In this document: positions 1-11,859 of the stretch, one piece after another
Position numbering within the stretch: position 1 is the stretch's first letter
Layout: every line of letters starts with the position of its first letter
Assembly: GCF_963082655.1 (NCBI RefSeq)
Contig: NC_081552.1
Coordinates: 195,810,598 to 195,874,597, forward strand
DNA: 64,000 bases
Source: Stomoxys calcitrans
Taxonomy: Eukaryota > Arthropoda > Insecta > Diptera > Muscidae
Reading direction: 5' to 3'
Notes under the pieces: model-generated
The model's input: only the letters and a program-made list of their open reading frames with translations
What the model was told of the DNA's origin: nothing
Databases searched by the model: none
Position numbers and translations under genes: made by a program

Positions 1-270
1 ACCCAAAAACAAAAATCTGTTTTATTGGAAAAGTACTAATTTTAATAGTGACTATGTAACATTTGATGTTAAAGTCACTTCCCTTGTGGTAAAACTTTTA
101 TGAGCTTTGTCTGTGGCAAAGAATGGCTTTTTTATTGAAAAACTCGAAAAATTTTTTTAAGCCAAAAATGATTTGAATACAGCAGAAGAAGATTTTTTAC
201 ATCAAACTATGATTCTTTTGGTTTGTTTATATGTTTTGTTTCTTCCCTTTTGGTAAAGAGTGTAGTTAAG
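1..270. other. AT-rich sequence, nothing recognised
   Basis: This stretch is AT-rich with short A and T runs. I see no open frame, repeat family or motif that I can name. It runs directly into the first R153 repeat. Confidence 0.6.
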
Positions 271-1451
271 AACAAGTAAAAGAGTGCTAAGTTCGGCCGG
301 GCCGAATCTTATATACCCTCCAACATGGATCGCATTTGTCGAGTTCTTTTCCCGGCATCTCTTCTTAGACAAAAAAAAGGATATAAGAAAAGATTTGCTC
401 TGCTATTAGAGCGATATCAAGATATGGTCCGGTTTGGACCACAATTAAATTATATGTTGGAGACCTGTGTAAAATGTCAGCCAATTCGAATAAGAATTGC
501 TCCCTTTGGGGGCTCAAGAAGTAAAATAGAGAGACCGATTTATATGGGAGCTGTATCGGGCTATAGACCGATTCAGATCATAATAAACACGTATGTTGAT
601 GGTCATGAGAGGATCTGTCGTACAAAATTTCAGGCAAATCGGATAATAATTGCGACCTCTAGAGACTTCAGGAAGTCAAGATCCCAGATCGGTTTATATG
701 GCAGCTATATCAGGTTATGAACCGATTTGAACCTTATTTGACACAGTTGATGAGAGTAAGAATAAAATACGTCACGCAAAATTTCAGCCAAATCGGATAG
801 GAATTGCGCCCTCTAGAAGCTCAAGAAGTCAAGACCCAAGATCGGCTTATATGACAGCTATATCGGGTTATGGACCGATTAGAACCATACTTGGTACAGT
901 TGTTGGATATCATAACAAAATACTACGTGCAAAAATTCATTCAAATCGGATAAGAATTGCGCCCTCTAGAAGCTCAAGAAGTCAAGACCCAAGATCGGCT
1001 TATATGACAGCTATATCGGGTTATGGACCGATTAGAACCATACTTGGTACAGTTGTTGGATATCATAACAAAATACTACGTGCCAAAATTCATTCAAATC
1101 GGATAAGAATTGCGCCCTCTAGAGGCTCAAGAAGTCAAGACCCAAGATCAGTTTATATGGCAGCTATATCAAAACATGGACCGATATGGCCCATTTATAA
1201 TACCAACCGACCTACACTAATAAGAAGTATTTGTGCAAAACTTCAAGCGGCTAGCTTTACTCCTTAGGAAGTTAGCGTGCTTTCGACAGACAGACGGACG
1301 GACAGACGGACGGACATGGCTAGATCGACATTAAATGTCTCGACGATCAAGAATATATATACTTTATGGGGTCTCAGATGAATATTTCGAGTAGTTACAA
1401 ATAGAATGACGAAATTAGTATACCCCCCATCTTATGGTGGAGGGTATAAGA
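271..1451 (+). repeat. R153a repeat, complete copy
   Basis: The copy opens with 'aacaagtaaaagagtgctaa' and then the perfect palindrome TTCGGCC-G-GGCCGAA, followed by 'tataccctccaacatgg'. The body holds head-to-tail monomers; 'atgacagctatatcgggtta' recurs at 851 and 1004, exactly 153 bp apart. The distal module carries a gacagacggacgg microsatellite (about 1288-1316), a conserved 'gatcaagaatatatatactt' block and the end 'atggtggagggtataa', which is the inverse complement of the start. Open frames at 325-720 and 851-1267 follow the monomer and are not regarded as protein-coding. The overall plan resembles non-autonomous Helentron/DINE-type elements, but that is inference. Confidence 0.85.
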
Positions 1452-1460
1452 ACTGATTTT

Positions 1461-2633
1461 TTATACCCTCCACCATAGGATGGGGGTATACTTATTTCGT
1501 CATTCCGTTTGTGACACCTCGAAATATTCGTCTAAGATTCCATAAAATCCAATGTGTTCTTGATCGTCATGACATTTTAAGTCGATCTAGCCATGTCCGT
1601 ACGTCCGTCTGTCGAAAGCACGCTAACTTTCGAAGGATTAAAAGCTAGATGCTTCAAATTTTGCACAAATGCTTCTCATCAGTGTAGGTTGGCTAAGATT
1701 GTAAATGGGCCATATTGGTCCAGGTTTTGATGTAGCTGCCATATAAACCGATCTTGGATCCTGACTTCTTGAACAACTAGAGAGCGCAATATTTATCCAA
1801 TTCGGCTAATATTTGGCATGAAGTGTTTTGTTATGACTTCCAATAACTGTATTAAGTATGGCGCAAATCGGTACATAACCTGGTGTAGCTGCCATATAGA
1901 CCGATCTTGGATCTTGACTTCTTGAGCCACTAGAGGGCGCAATTCTTATCCGATTTGGCTGAAATTTTGCATAAAGGGTTTTGTTATGACTTGCAATAAC
2001 TGCGCTACATATGGTTCAAATCGGTTCATATCCTGATATAGTTGCCATATAAACCGATCTTGAATCTTGACTTCTTGAGCCACTAGAGGGCGCAGTTCTT
2101 TTCCGATTTGGTTGAAACTTTGCATAAAGAGTTTTGATATGACTTCAAATAACTGTGCTAAGTATGCTTCAAATTGGTTTATAACCTGATATAGCTGCCA
2201 TTTAAACCGATCTTGGATCTTGACTTCTTGAGCCACTAGAGGGCGCAATACTTAATTGATTTGGTTGAAATTTTGCGTAAAGGGTTTTGGTATGACTTCC
2301 AGTAACTGAGCTAACTATTTTTTAAAATCGGTCAGATCAGCTCCCATAGAAATCGATTTCCCGATTATGCTTCTTGAGTCCCTACAAGGCGCAATTCTTA
2401 TCCAATTGAACTGAAATATTACCCAATGACTTCCACTATGGTCTTCAACATTCAATTCATGTATGGCCCGAATCGGACAACAACTTGATATAGCTCCAAT
2501 AGCATAACAATTCTTATCCATTATTCTTTGTTTGCCTAAAAAAAGATAACGCGCAAAGAACTCGACAAATGCTATCCATGGTGGAGGGTATATAAGATTC
2601 GGCCCGGCCGAACTTAGCACGCTCTTACTTGTT
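1461..2633 (-). repeat. R153a repeat, complete copy, inverted against its neighbour
   Basis: Read on the minus strand this copy has the same plan as the one at 271-1451: palindrome TTCGGCC-G-GGCCGAA near 2605, 'ataccctccaccatgg', about five monomers, then the microsatellite and the 'ggtggagggtataa' end at 1461. The two copies meet end to end with about 9 bp between them, so 271-2633 forms one large imperfect palindrome. Minus frames at 1946-2248 and 2315-2650 are repeat-borne. Confidence 0.85.
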
Positions 2634-2689
2634 GGTTTTTGGTTTTTCATTGGGTAAAGCTCAGTCTGACAGCATTTCGAATTGGAAGT

Positions 2690-3913
2690 TTCGCTATCGT
2701 CTTTTTGGTAGCTATATCCAAATATAGATCAATCTGAACCATATACGACACGGAAGTCGAAAAGCCTAACATAAGTCACTGTGTCAAATTTCAGCGAAAT
2801 CGGATTATAAATGAGCCTTTTATGGGGCCAAGACTATAAATCGAGATATCGGTCTATATGGCAGCTATATCCAAATCTAAACCGATCTGGACAAAATTGA
2901 AGAAGCATGTCAATGGGCCTTACCCAACACACTGTCCCAAAATGAAGGCGAAATCGGACAATAAATGCGGGTTTAATGAGCTCAAGACTATAAATCGAGA
3001 GATCGGTCTATATGGGGACTATATCTAAACCTGGAACTATCTGAGCCAAATTGAAGAAGCATGTCGAAGGGCCTAACACATCTCAATGTGCCAAATTTTT
3101 GCGAAATCGTACAAAAAAATGCGCCTTGTATTGGCCCAATACCTTAAATCGAGATATCGGTTGTTAATGTTGTAGCCACATTTTCATGTGGAGGTGTCGA
3201 ACCTCGTCAAGCTCCTATAGGTGAGCAAGTTCGTTCCGGTCCAAAGGACCCATCGCCGCAGGAACAGGGTGGACATTGGTTATTTGAATGCGCCAATAAC
3301 TCGCCTTATCATATCGAGCATCATAGGCACTCAGTATTTGTGCAAGAGCCAGTGCCGCCCGACCTCTCACTGAGACAGTCCACTCGATACCGCTGATTGC
3401 CCGCGACTGCCATTTCAGCTACTCCGTATTGAGCATTCCCCTATGCGCAATCTGTGGGCGCGCCCGATAGCTCGCAGCTAAGCTTCTAGTGACAGCAATG
3501 AACACCACACAGATAGGACCTCAATGTTACGGCCTGTGTGGTGCTCACAGTTATCCTGTGCCTAGAGATCGGTCTACATGGCAGCTATATGCAAATCTGC
3601 ACCGATCTGGGCCAAATTGAAGAAGTATGTCGAAGTGCCTAGCACAACTCACTGTCCCAAATTTCAGCAAAATCGGAAAATAAATGTGGCTTTTATGGGC
3701 CTAAGATCTTTAATCAGTGGATCGGCCCATATAGGGGCCATATCAAGATATCGTCCGATATAGCCCATCTTCGAACTTAACCTGATTGTGGGAAAAAAAC
3801 GAATCAGTGCAAAGTTTCAGTTCAATATCTCTATTTTTAAAGTCTGTAGTGTGATTTCAACAGACAGACAGACACAAAATGAATGTACCTCCGTCCTTCC
3901 GTGGTGGGTATAA
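2690..3913 (+). repeat. R153b repeat, interrupted by a SINE-Q copy
   Basis: The monomers are of the second subtype ('gatcggtctatatggcagct', 'aaatttcagcgaaatcgga', 'cactgtcccaaatt'). The distal module with 'cagacagacagacacaaa' and 'ggtgggtataaaaa' lies at about 3858-3913. A SINE-Q copy splits the array at 3161-3562, and monomer sequence resumes on the far side. The 5' terminal module with the palindrome is absent. Confidence 0.75.
3161..3562 (-). mobile_element. SINE-Q retroposon (CAA-tailed)
   Basis: About 400 bp, more GC-rich than its surroundings, and matching three other copies in the window (21841-22212, 42045-42437, 51219-51620). In minus orientation it starts near 'ggataactgtgagcaccaca' and ends in a degenerate (CAA)n-type tail, seen here as 'ttgttaatgttgtagccaca'. 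It interrupts an R153b array; flanks 'gagatatcgg' (left) and 'agagatcgg' (right) could be a worn target-site duplication. No RNA polymerase III box is convincing, so it may be the 3' end of a longer non-LTR element. Confidence 0.65.
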
Positions 3914-4045
3914 AAATGGATAGGACTCGTCTTATTAGTGGCGTGAAGACCCAGTGCCAATATTTTATGTATCTGCAAGAATATTAGAATTTAAATCGCC
4001 TGTTGCCATGATAAACTCATTATACCCCAATGTAAAAGTTTCGAG

Positions 4046-4090
4046 TCTTCTCTGGGTTAACATTGAGATCTCTGGGTCTAGCCCAGTCAG
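4046..4090 (-). pseudogene. NL1 reverse transcriptase micro-fragment
   Basis: On the minus strand this encodes about 14 residues (DWARPRDLNVNPE) that also occur in the longer NL1 RT fragments at 17.3, 18.5 and 39.4 kb, just after the YADD region. It runs straight into the 3' terminal module of an R153 repeat. It is far too short to function. Confidence 0.6.
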
Positions 4091-4150
4091 GTTTTACAAA
4101 CAGAATGACGAAAATAATATCCCCCCTTTTTATGGTGGAGGGTATAAAAA
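4091..4150 (+). repeat. R153a 3' terminal module only
   Basis: The stretch 'ttacaaacagaatgacgaaa' followed by 'ttatggtggagggtataaaa' is the distal end of R153 without any monomers. It directly abuts an NL1 fragment, as at several other R153 copies in the window. Confidence 0.7.
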
Positions 4151-4929
4151 CCGAAACATAGTGACTGGTTTTGCCTTTTCTAGCAAAGTTTGCAAAGTAT
4201 TCTTCAATCATTTTGCAATGGCCGCTGCTTAGTGAGGCTTGTAATTCTTTTACCAACCAACAGCTTTGTATTTACAGCGTCCAAGATCACTGTGCAACAC
4301 GCGAACATTGCCGCACTAACAAATGACACCTCATTTGGAGAGCATTTCAAATTGTTCGCATAATTTACAATTCTTTTTGGTCGTATATTTACGTTGCCTG
4401 ATGTATTTCTCTCTATCTCTCTCTCTCTCTCGCATTGTGTGCAATGTTGGTTGATTTTACTTCGAAAAGAAAAACATTTCTAGAAATTGCACGAGCCATG
4501 AATTTTAAATGCATAATTTCATCAGTGGAGCAGGGATGGTGGCAGAGTTTGTTTTGCACTGCTCATTTGTACACTAACTTGCCTTGAGCTCAAGCTGTCA
4601 AGCTTTCATCTCTCCAATTAAGCATTTCTTGAAATTGGAACCATGGGACACAGCTCAGCGCAAGTTTGATTTTAATGCGATAATAACTTGAATTCGTATC
4701 TAAGTTAAAAATCGTTTCTTTGCCCGTTTCAAAAAAAAAGAGAGAGAGAGAAAGCGAAGAATGAGTCAGAAAATCACCGCTGTCAACTGAAAAAATGCGT
4801 TTCCGCTTCAAGCCCTACGGGGATGACATTGTGTAGACAAATTATTTCAGCAAAGCTCAAATGGAACTTGATGGTGATAAAGCACAATGTCTGAAGAGGT
4901 TAAATCGAAAGATTTGCTTTTTAGACCCT
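4151..4929. other. No gene recognised; short CT and GA simple repeats
   Basis: The sequence looks single-copy within this window. It holds a (TC)n run at about 4407-4431 and a short (GA)n run at about 4739-4752. Open frames here (4590-4811 minus, 4857-5111 minus) have no recognisable family features. Confidence 0.5.
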
Positions 4930-6935
4930 ACACCACTACTGTGGTAGTATAACTTAGTGCATTTGTTTGTAACACCCAAAAGGAAGAGAGATAGACCTAT
5001 CCCAAAGACCGTTGATTTGAGCTCCATTTTGCCATCATCGGAAATGAAGTTCAGTTTAGGGGGCGCTTTAGGGCGTACCCCCAAATACTTGGTTCCAAAA
5101 TTGTATATCAAATTCGTTTTCTACTCTCAAATACCTTTCATTTGAGTCCCATATTGTCATATTCAACCTATTTGATATATTTTTGGAAGGAAAAGCGCCA
5201 CCTAGACTTGAACACAAATTTGAGCGTCATATTCGCAGTCTACTCCCAAATACCTTTCATTTGAGTACCATATAGACATGGTCGGCAAATATGCCCATTT
5301 GGGGATACTTGGGGGTGGGGCGGCTTCCCATTACTTGGACTTAATTTTGTATGCCATGTAATCTATTATCGAATACTTTTCATTTGAGGCCCATATTGGC
5401 ATGAACGTCGAATAGATCTGTTTAGAGAAGTTTTTTGGGTTGGCGAGGTCAACTGTGCACTTGGACCCAAATTTTAGTACGATATTCGTTTTCTAGTCTC
5501 CAATACCTTTCATTTGATACCCATATTGTGACTATCGGCTGACTTTTGATTTTGGCGAGGGAGGGAGGGACCGCCCTCATCCGATATCTAAAAATTATGT
5601 AGCCTTTGTTTGCTTTCAGACAAACTTACACAATCTGTGAAACTTTAAGAAAATAGGTTCAGCCGTTTTTGATTCGACGGAACAAACAAATAAACCGAGT
5701 CCCATATAGTCTTGATGGGTCATATGGCCATTTAAGGCGTTTTTAAGGGGTAGAGTGACCCCCTATACTTCGATATGATTTTTTATGCCAGATTCGTAAT
5801 CTACTCCCAAATACCTTTCATTTGAGGCCCATATTGTCTGTCTGTTTGTTTGGGGTGACCCGATGGGTACTTAGACCCAAATTTTAGTATCATATTCGTA
5901 TTCTATTTTCCAATACCTTTCATTTGATACCCATACTGTCTCGATCGTTCCACTTTTGATTTTGGGTGGTGTTTTTGGGAAATGGGGGAGGGGCCGCCTC
6001 CTTTCGAAATCAACAAATTATAAAACCTATTTCTCCTTCCTGACCATATTCGCAATCTACGCTCGAATACCTTTCATTTGAGTCCCATATTGTCCCGATC
6101 GGTCCATTTTTATTTTTGGGTAGTCCTTTTGGGGTAAGGGGAAGGGTCGGCCCCCTTCCGATATCATAAAATTATGATATGTTTTGATCCAGACCAACCT
6201 ACACTATCTGTGAAAATTTCAAGGTAATCGGTTCGGCCTTTTTTAAGTCTATATGAAACAAGCAATCACAAATTCAATTTTATATATAAGATGTGTAACC
6301 AGCTTCCAAATACCTTTCATTTAATACCTTTTTTATCCCAATCGGTAAATATGTCCTGTTGAGGGGTTTTGGGGGGAGGCCCTTCAGACACCAAGGAATA
6401 TATTTTTATGTCAGATTCATATTTTACTTTAAATAGCTTTCATTTGAGTCCCATATTGTCAGGATCGTCCAAAAAACCTACTTTATGGGGTTTTGGGGTA
6501 GGGGCGGCCCCCCCAGTTTCTTGGCCCCAATTTTTAATATGAAATTTGTACTCTACTCCTGAATACCTTTCATTTGAGTCCCATATTGTCCCGATCGGTC
6601 CACTTTTATTTTTGTGTAGTACTTTGGTGTAATGGGGAGAGACCCATATTGTCCCAATCGGTAAACATGTCCGTTCGGGTGGATTTTGGGATGGGGCATC
6701 CCCCTTGGTTATTTGACCTCAAAGCCTCAAAGTTTTATACCAATTTCGTGTTTTTGGGGTACCATAAGATGGCACATAAAATTTCGTTTAATCGGTGCAC
6801 CCATCTCCGAGATCTGGCGCTTTTGAAAATTGAAGCAAGGGGGAGGGTCCGCTTCCCCTTCGGGGGGAGAAAATCGGTTTAGCCGTTTTTGAGTCTATAC
6901 GGAACAGGCTAACATACAAATGGCAACAACATTAT
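4930..6935 (+). repeat. RepB dispersed repeat array
   Basis: The motif 'atacctttcatttgag' followed by 'cccatattg' recurs at about 5131, 5250, 5373, 5503, 5811, 5923, 6067, 6310 and 6563. Between occurrences lie G-rich linkers such as 'gggggtggggcggc'. Spacing is irregular, mostly 112-145 bp where units are adjacent. Terminal-like blocks ('cagccgtttttgattcgacg', 'tagccgtttttgagtctata') at about 5670 and 6880 suggest at least two elements joined together. The open frames are incidental. Confidence 0.75.
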
Positions 6936-6942
6936 TAAATTC

Positions 6943-7070
6943 TTGATCGTGCTGACATTCCTAGTCGATTATGCTATGTCTGTCCGTCTGTCTGTCTGTT
7001 GAAAGCACGCTAACTTTGGAAGGTGTAAAGCTAGGTGCTTAATATTATGCATAAATACGTCTTATTAGTT
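6943..7070 (-). repeat. R153 distal fragment
   Basis: In minus orientation this is the microsatellite end of an R153 repeat ('ttcttgatcgtgctgacatt', 'gtctgtccgtctgtctgtct', 'gaaagcacgctaacttt'). It ends exactly where a SINE-T copy begins, which suggests the SINE landed in it. Confidence 0.65.
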
Positions 7071-7361
7071 GGAGGCCGCCGTAGCGCAGAGGTTAGCATG
7101 TCCGCCTATGACTCTGAACGCGTGGGATCGAATCCTGGCGAGACTATCAGAAAAAATTTTAACGGTGCCTTCCCCTCCTAATGCTGGCAACATTTGTGAG
7201 GTAATATGACATGTAAAACTTCTCTCCAAAGAGGGGTAGCACTGCGGCACGCCGTTCGGACTCGGCTCTAAAAAAGAGGCCCCTTATCATTGAGCTTAAA
7301 CTTGAATCGGACTGCACCCATTGATATGTGTTCCTTAGTAGAATGTACATGGGCAAAATTC
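7071..7361 (+). mobile_element. SINE-T, tRNA-headed retroposon
   Basis: The head has an A-box-like stretch 'tagcgcagaggttagcatg' and, about 30 bp on, a B-box-like 'ggatcgaatcc', spaced as in a tRNA promoter. The body follows ('gaggtaatatgacatgtaaa', 'cggcacgccgttcggactcg') and the 3' part reads 'ttccttagtagaatgtacat' then 'gggcaaaatt'. The same unit recurs at about ten places in both orientations. It is a SINE rather than a tRNA gene, because the tRNA-like head is fused to ~220 bp of conserved body and no acceptor stem closes. Confidence 0.8.
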
Positions 7362-7940
7362 TGTTGTATTCTTGGGAAGTTTTTGCTTTAGACAGAGATC
7401 GGACCGATAACCTTACTAATTCCAAACATATATACTGACTCAAAATCCTTAAAGACATTTTGCTTTCACGGGGATCATTCCAGAAACCCCTTCTGAACAA
7501 AACTAAATAAATGTGTCAACTTTATGTGTAACATTGATTGAACTTCTCTGTTTTACTTAAACAAGTTTTCTTTTTTGTTTATATTTAACATCACACTTGT
7601 ACCATAATTAAAGATGTCATTTTTTGTGTCATATGTCAATTCAGTGAAATTCATTGCAGGTCAACAACGCTCAAAGTGTTTTAAAAGCATCTCAATTAGT
7701 TGAACATAACTTTTTAAGCTGGGGATAGAAGAGACCATACTACGAATGTGTTGTTAGATGTCACCATAGAATGGAAGAATGAACACAGCAACTTTAAATA
7801 GTTTCGCAAATATTTTCATTTCGAAGATTCATTTGCTGTGGTCGAGAAACACTAATCGACATCTATGTATGTCAGTATCAGTACACATCTACCCAATTGA
7901 AGATGTCCAAACATGTGCCGCACTGAAAAACGAGGTAGTC
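7362..7940. other. No gene recognised
   Basis: AT-rich sequence without a named repeat. Short frames at 7159-7500 (minus, mostly SINE) and 7779-8015 (plus) show no family features. Confidence 0.5.
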
Positions 7941-8146
7941 AAAGAATTTTGCTCCAAAGACCAAAATTTCACGGAAATTTTCTTTGAAGGCAGAATTTCA
8001 ATAAAATTTCTGTAAACAAATTTCGCTAAACACAAAATTTTAGGAAAAATTACTTAAGACAAGATTTCAAAGAAATCTTCTTAAAGACACAATTTCACTG
8101 AAAATTTCTCTAAAGACAAAATTTTTAATAAATTGTCCTTAAAGAA
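7941..8146. repeat. Degenerate short tandem repeat
   Basis: A unit resembling 'aaagacaaaatttcactgaa' plus a variable tail recurs about six times at roughly 30-bp steps. It ends where the R153c element begins. Confidence 0.6.
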
Positions 8147-10083
8147 GACAAGTAAAATCAGTAAGGAAGGGCAAAAGTAGGGCGGTGCCGACTGTATAAT
8201 ACCCTACACCTACCCTATAAGTACAATGTGGGACCTATATCCGATTCTGAACCAATTTTGATGGTCCTCGGCGAGCAAATATGTTCAAACTATAAAAACT
8301 ACGGTTGACAAATGACAACATTATGGCAAATTAGCCAAAATCTGACGAACATATATATGGGAGCTATATCTAATTCTAAACCGATTTCGAGCAAACTTCT
8401 CAGCTACTGTGGCAGTCGTCGAGGAAAGCGTTTTGCAAAATTTTGGCAATATTGGTCAAACAATGTATATTGTGGTAGTCGTCTTGGGGTGAAAAACTGG
8501 CGATATACATATAAGACAGCTATATCTAAAACTGGGCCGTTTACTATTAAATCCGCCAGCAATATTGAGAGTCATAAGAAAATCCTTCGTGCAAAATTTC
8601 GAAAGAATCGGTTAACAAATAAGCATTTTTTTGCAATATTTCCCCAAAATCGAACGAACATATATATGAGAGCTATACCTAAATCTGAACCGATTTCCAT
8701 GAAATGCACCAGTAATATTGAGAGTCAAGAGAAAATCCCTCCTGCCGAATATCGAGAAAATCGATTAACAAAAGACCATTTTATTGCAATATTACTAGAA
8801 ATCGGGCGAACATATATATGGGAGCTATATCTAAATCTGAACCGATTTTGACCAAAATCTATGTATATTGTGGTAGTCATCGAGGAAAGCGTTGTTCAAT
8901 ATTTTGGCAAGATTGGTTAATAAATGTGCTTGCAGTGGCTCTAGAAGTGAAAATCGGGCGATATATACATATGAGAGCTATATCTAAATCTGAACCGATT
9001 TCCATGAAATTCACCAGTAATGTCGACAGTAGTAAAAAAATCTTTCCTGCCAAATTTCGAGAGAATCGGTTAACAAATTACCATTTTATTGCATTATTAC
9101 TGGAAATCGGGCGAACATATATATGGGAGCTATATCTAAATCTGAACCGATTTTGACCACACTCTATGTATATTGTGGTAATCGTCAAGGAAAGCGTTGT
9201 GCAATAATTTGACATGATTGCTCAATAAATGTGCTTGCAGTGGCTCTAGGAGTGAAAATCGGGTGATATATATATATATGAGAGCTATATCTAAATCTGA
9301 ACCAATTGCTATGAAATTCACCAATAATGTCGAGAGTCAAGACAAAATCCTTCATGCTAAATTTCGAGCGAATCAGTTAACAAATGAGCACTTTATTGCA
9401 ACAATTCTCAAAATCGGATGAACATATATATGGGAGCTATATCTAAATCTGAACCGATTTCGAGCAAATTCCTCAGATATTGTGGCAGTCGTCGAGGAAA
9501 GCGTTGTGCAAAATTTTGGCAAGATGGGTCAAACAATGTGCTTGCTGTGACTCTAGAAGTTAAAATCGGGCGATATATATATGACAGCTATATTTAAATC
9601 TGAACCGATTTCCATGAAATTCACCAGTAATATTGAGAGTCAAGAGAAAGTTCCTCCTGCCGAATTTCGAGAAAATCGGTTAACAAAAGACCATTTTATT
9701 GCAATATTATCGGAAATCGAGCGAAACGAACATATATATGGGAGCTATATCTAAATCTGGACCGATTTCAATGAAATTCACCAGTAATACTGAGAGTCAC
9801 GAGAAAATCCCTCATGTCAAATTTCTAGAATATCGGTTTACAAATTACCATTTTATTGCATTATTACTGAAAATCGGACGAACATATATATGGGAGCTAT
9901 ATCTAAATCTGAACCGATTTTGACCACGCTCTATGTTTACTGTGGTAGTCGTCAAAGAAAGCGTCGTGCAACATTTTGGCAAGATTGGTCAATAAATGTG
10001 CTTGCAGTGGCTCTAGGAGTGAAAATCGGGTGATATATATATATATATATGAGAGCTATATCTAAATCTGAACCGATTTCGAC
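8147..10083 (+). repeat. R153c repeat with dimeric higher-order organisation
   Basis: After a 5' module ('acaagtaaaatcagtaagga', 'gtataataccctacacctac') the sequence is a monomer array. The shared block 'aaatctgaac' falls at 8681, 8833, 8986, 9138, 9293, 9445, 9596, 9753 (as aaatctggac), 9905 and 10064: steps of 152, 153, 152, 155, 152, 151, 157, 152 and 159 bp. Two monomer types, one with 'ttccatgaaattcaccagta' and one with 'gtggtagtcgtcgaggaaag', mostly alternate, giving a ~305-bp dimer. Short TA runs explain the longer steps. The 3' part is cut by an NL1 fragment. Confidence 0.85.
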
Positions 10084-11147
10084 CAAATTTAACGCACCAC
10101 GTTTCCTCAATAAGACGATTTCGAGACCTGACAAGGTCAAATAAGGAGTGATGTTCCATAGGAAACTTGATTGGAAGTGTCACATTCAGCAGCGTACTGA
10201 GAAGGCTTGCAGATGTTGGGCACTATGTCGACGGGCCGTAGGCTCGAAATGAGGCCTGAATCCTAAGATAGTCCACTGGCTCTACAGGAGCGTGATTAGA
10301 CCAATACTTACTTACGCCTTAGTAGTTTGGTGGACTGCTATGGAGAAAAAATGCAACACAAGGACCATAAAACAGGTTCAGATAACATGTTGTCTTGGCA
10401 TAGGCGGAGCGATGAGGACCACGCCCACTAGAGAACTGGAGACTATTCTAGATATTCGACCCATTAACATACAGATTAAGTGTGAGGCAGCCACTGCGGC
10501 TTTGATACTTAAGGCGATGGGAGAATGGATTGAGGATGGGAGCAGCTCATACCATCGCGGTATAATCGAGGCGACCACAGGAAACTTGAAAGGAAGGGAA
10601 GAGGTTTCCGATTGGATACCTGAGATGAACCTTGAAATAGAGTGCAAAGCACAGTCTTGCATTGACGGAACCCTAGTATTGCCATCTAAAAGATCATGTT
10701 ACACGCCTGGTGGTTTACATTGACAACCCAGGGACTGATATCTGTTTTAGACTGCCTGACCATAAACGGTCCTGCAGGCGGAGATCCGGGCGATCACGGA
10801 CCACGCGTGAAGTGGTGTGGTGCTAACGCAAGGACGTCGAGTGTGAACATCTTTACCGACAGTAAAATTGCCATAAGGGCAATAACAACCAGGACGGTTA
10901 GGTCACGAACAGTCTTGCAGTGTAAGATGGAGATAAACGCCTTCTCTGAGGATGGCATCGTTTGGGTGCGGGGTCATAACGGAGTAAGGGTGAATGAAAG
11001 GGCAGACGATTTGGCGGTGAAGGCCAGAGGACTGCCGTCAATAAACTTGGTTAACCCAAAGCCTTTCGGGTTGACGCAGTCCGAGTTAAGGGAGTGGGCG
11101 AGGAATGCGCATGCAACGTTGTGGAACAGCGAAACGGTCGGTAGGAC
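10084..11147 (+). pseudogene. NL1 non-LTR retrotransposon fragment, RT thumb and RNase H
   Basis: The fragment begins inside the RT domain (APRFLNKTIS, then RKLDWKCHIQ), passes through the thumb ('IVHWLYRSVIRPILTYA', 10268-10322) and a conserved linker (TLDIRPINIQIK-like, about 10443) into RNase H. The first RNase H motif, normally YTDGS, has become CYTPGG near 10699. The acidic MNIFTDSK-type motif survives as 'NIFTDSKIA' near 10848, and 'ADDLAVKARGLPSINLV' follows at about 11003-11053. At least one frameshift lies near 10720, with in-frame stops before 10290. Both ends are cut inside coding sequence and both flanks are R153 sequence, so there is no 5' leader or 3' tail. RNase H would nick the RNA of the RNA/DNA hybrid; this copy cannot be active. 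Confidence 0.8.
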
Positions 11148-11315
11148 GGGAGCTATATCCAAATCTGAACCGATATGGTCCATTTTCAATTCCCAACGAC
11201 CTATATCAATATAAAGTATCTGTGCAAAATTTCAAGCGGCTAGCTTTATACGTTCGACCGCTATCGTGATTTCGACAGACGGACCGACAGACGTACATGG
11301 CCAATTTGGACCATA
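11148..11315 (+). repeat. R153a distal part
   Basis: The sequence resumes with 'gagctatatccaaatctgaa' and 'aaaatttcaagcggctagct', then 'gacagacggaccgacagacg', which is the normal lead-in to an R153 3' end. The last 'ggtggtgggtataa' module is missing. Confidence 0.7.
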
Positions 11316-11835
11316 ATCGGATCCAACATCGGTAGGCGTAGTAGGTAGGCACCGTTCCAAATTTCAGCGCAATTGGGCATTAAATACAGCAACAATGGGT
11401 TTAAGACTAAAAATCGGCAGATCGGTTTATATGGCAGCCATATCGAAACATAGTCCGATTTGGAGCTTATTCGATTCGGACATCGGTAGGCACTACTTCA
11501 GGTACGCTGCTTCAAAATATTGATAAATTACTATGAACAACTGAAAATGGTCTCGGCAAATCGGCAGTCTATATCGAAATATAGTCCAATTTAGACCATA
11601 TTCGGTTCGGATAACGGTAGGCATAGTACGACTCACCGGTCAAAATTTCAGCGAAATCGTATAATAAATGCGGCAATTATGGACTTAAGACTAAAAATCG
11701 GCAGATCGGTCTATATGTAAGCTATATCGAAATATAGTCCGATTTGGACCATATTCGGTTCGAACAACGGTAGTCATAATACAACTCACCGTTTCAAATT
11801 TCAGCGAAATCGGGTAGTAAATGTGGCTTTTATGT
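11316..11835 (+). repeat. R153b monomers
   Basis: About three monomers ('gcagatcggtctatatgtaa', 'atagtccgatttggaccata', 'caaatttcagcgaaatcggg'). There is no terminal module at either side, and the right edge passes into NL1 minus-strand sequence. Confidence 0.7.
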
Positions 11836-11859
11836 ATTTTTGGCTGCTCTTTCCATACA

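Noticed and set aside
7082..7135. tRNA gene
   Set aside because: A- and B-box-like sequences are present, but no acceptor stem closes and ~220 bp of conserved non-tRNA body follows. The same unit recurs about ten times, so it is a SINE head.
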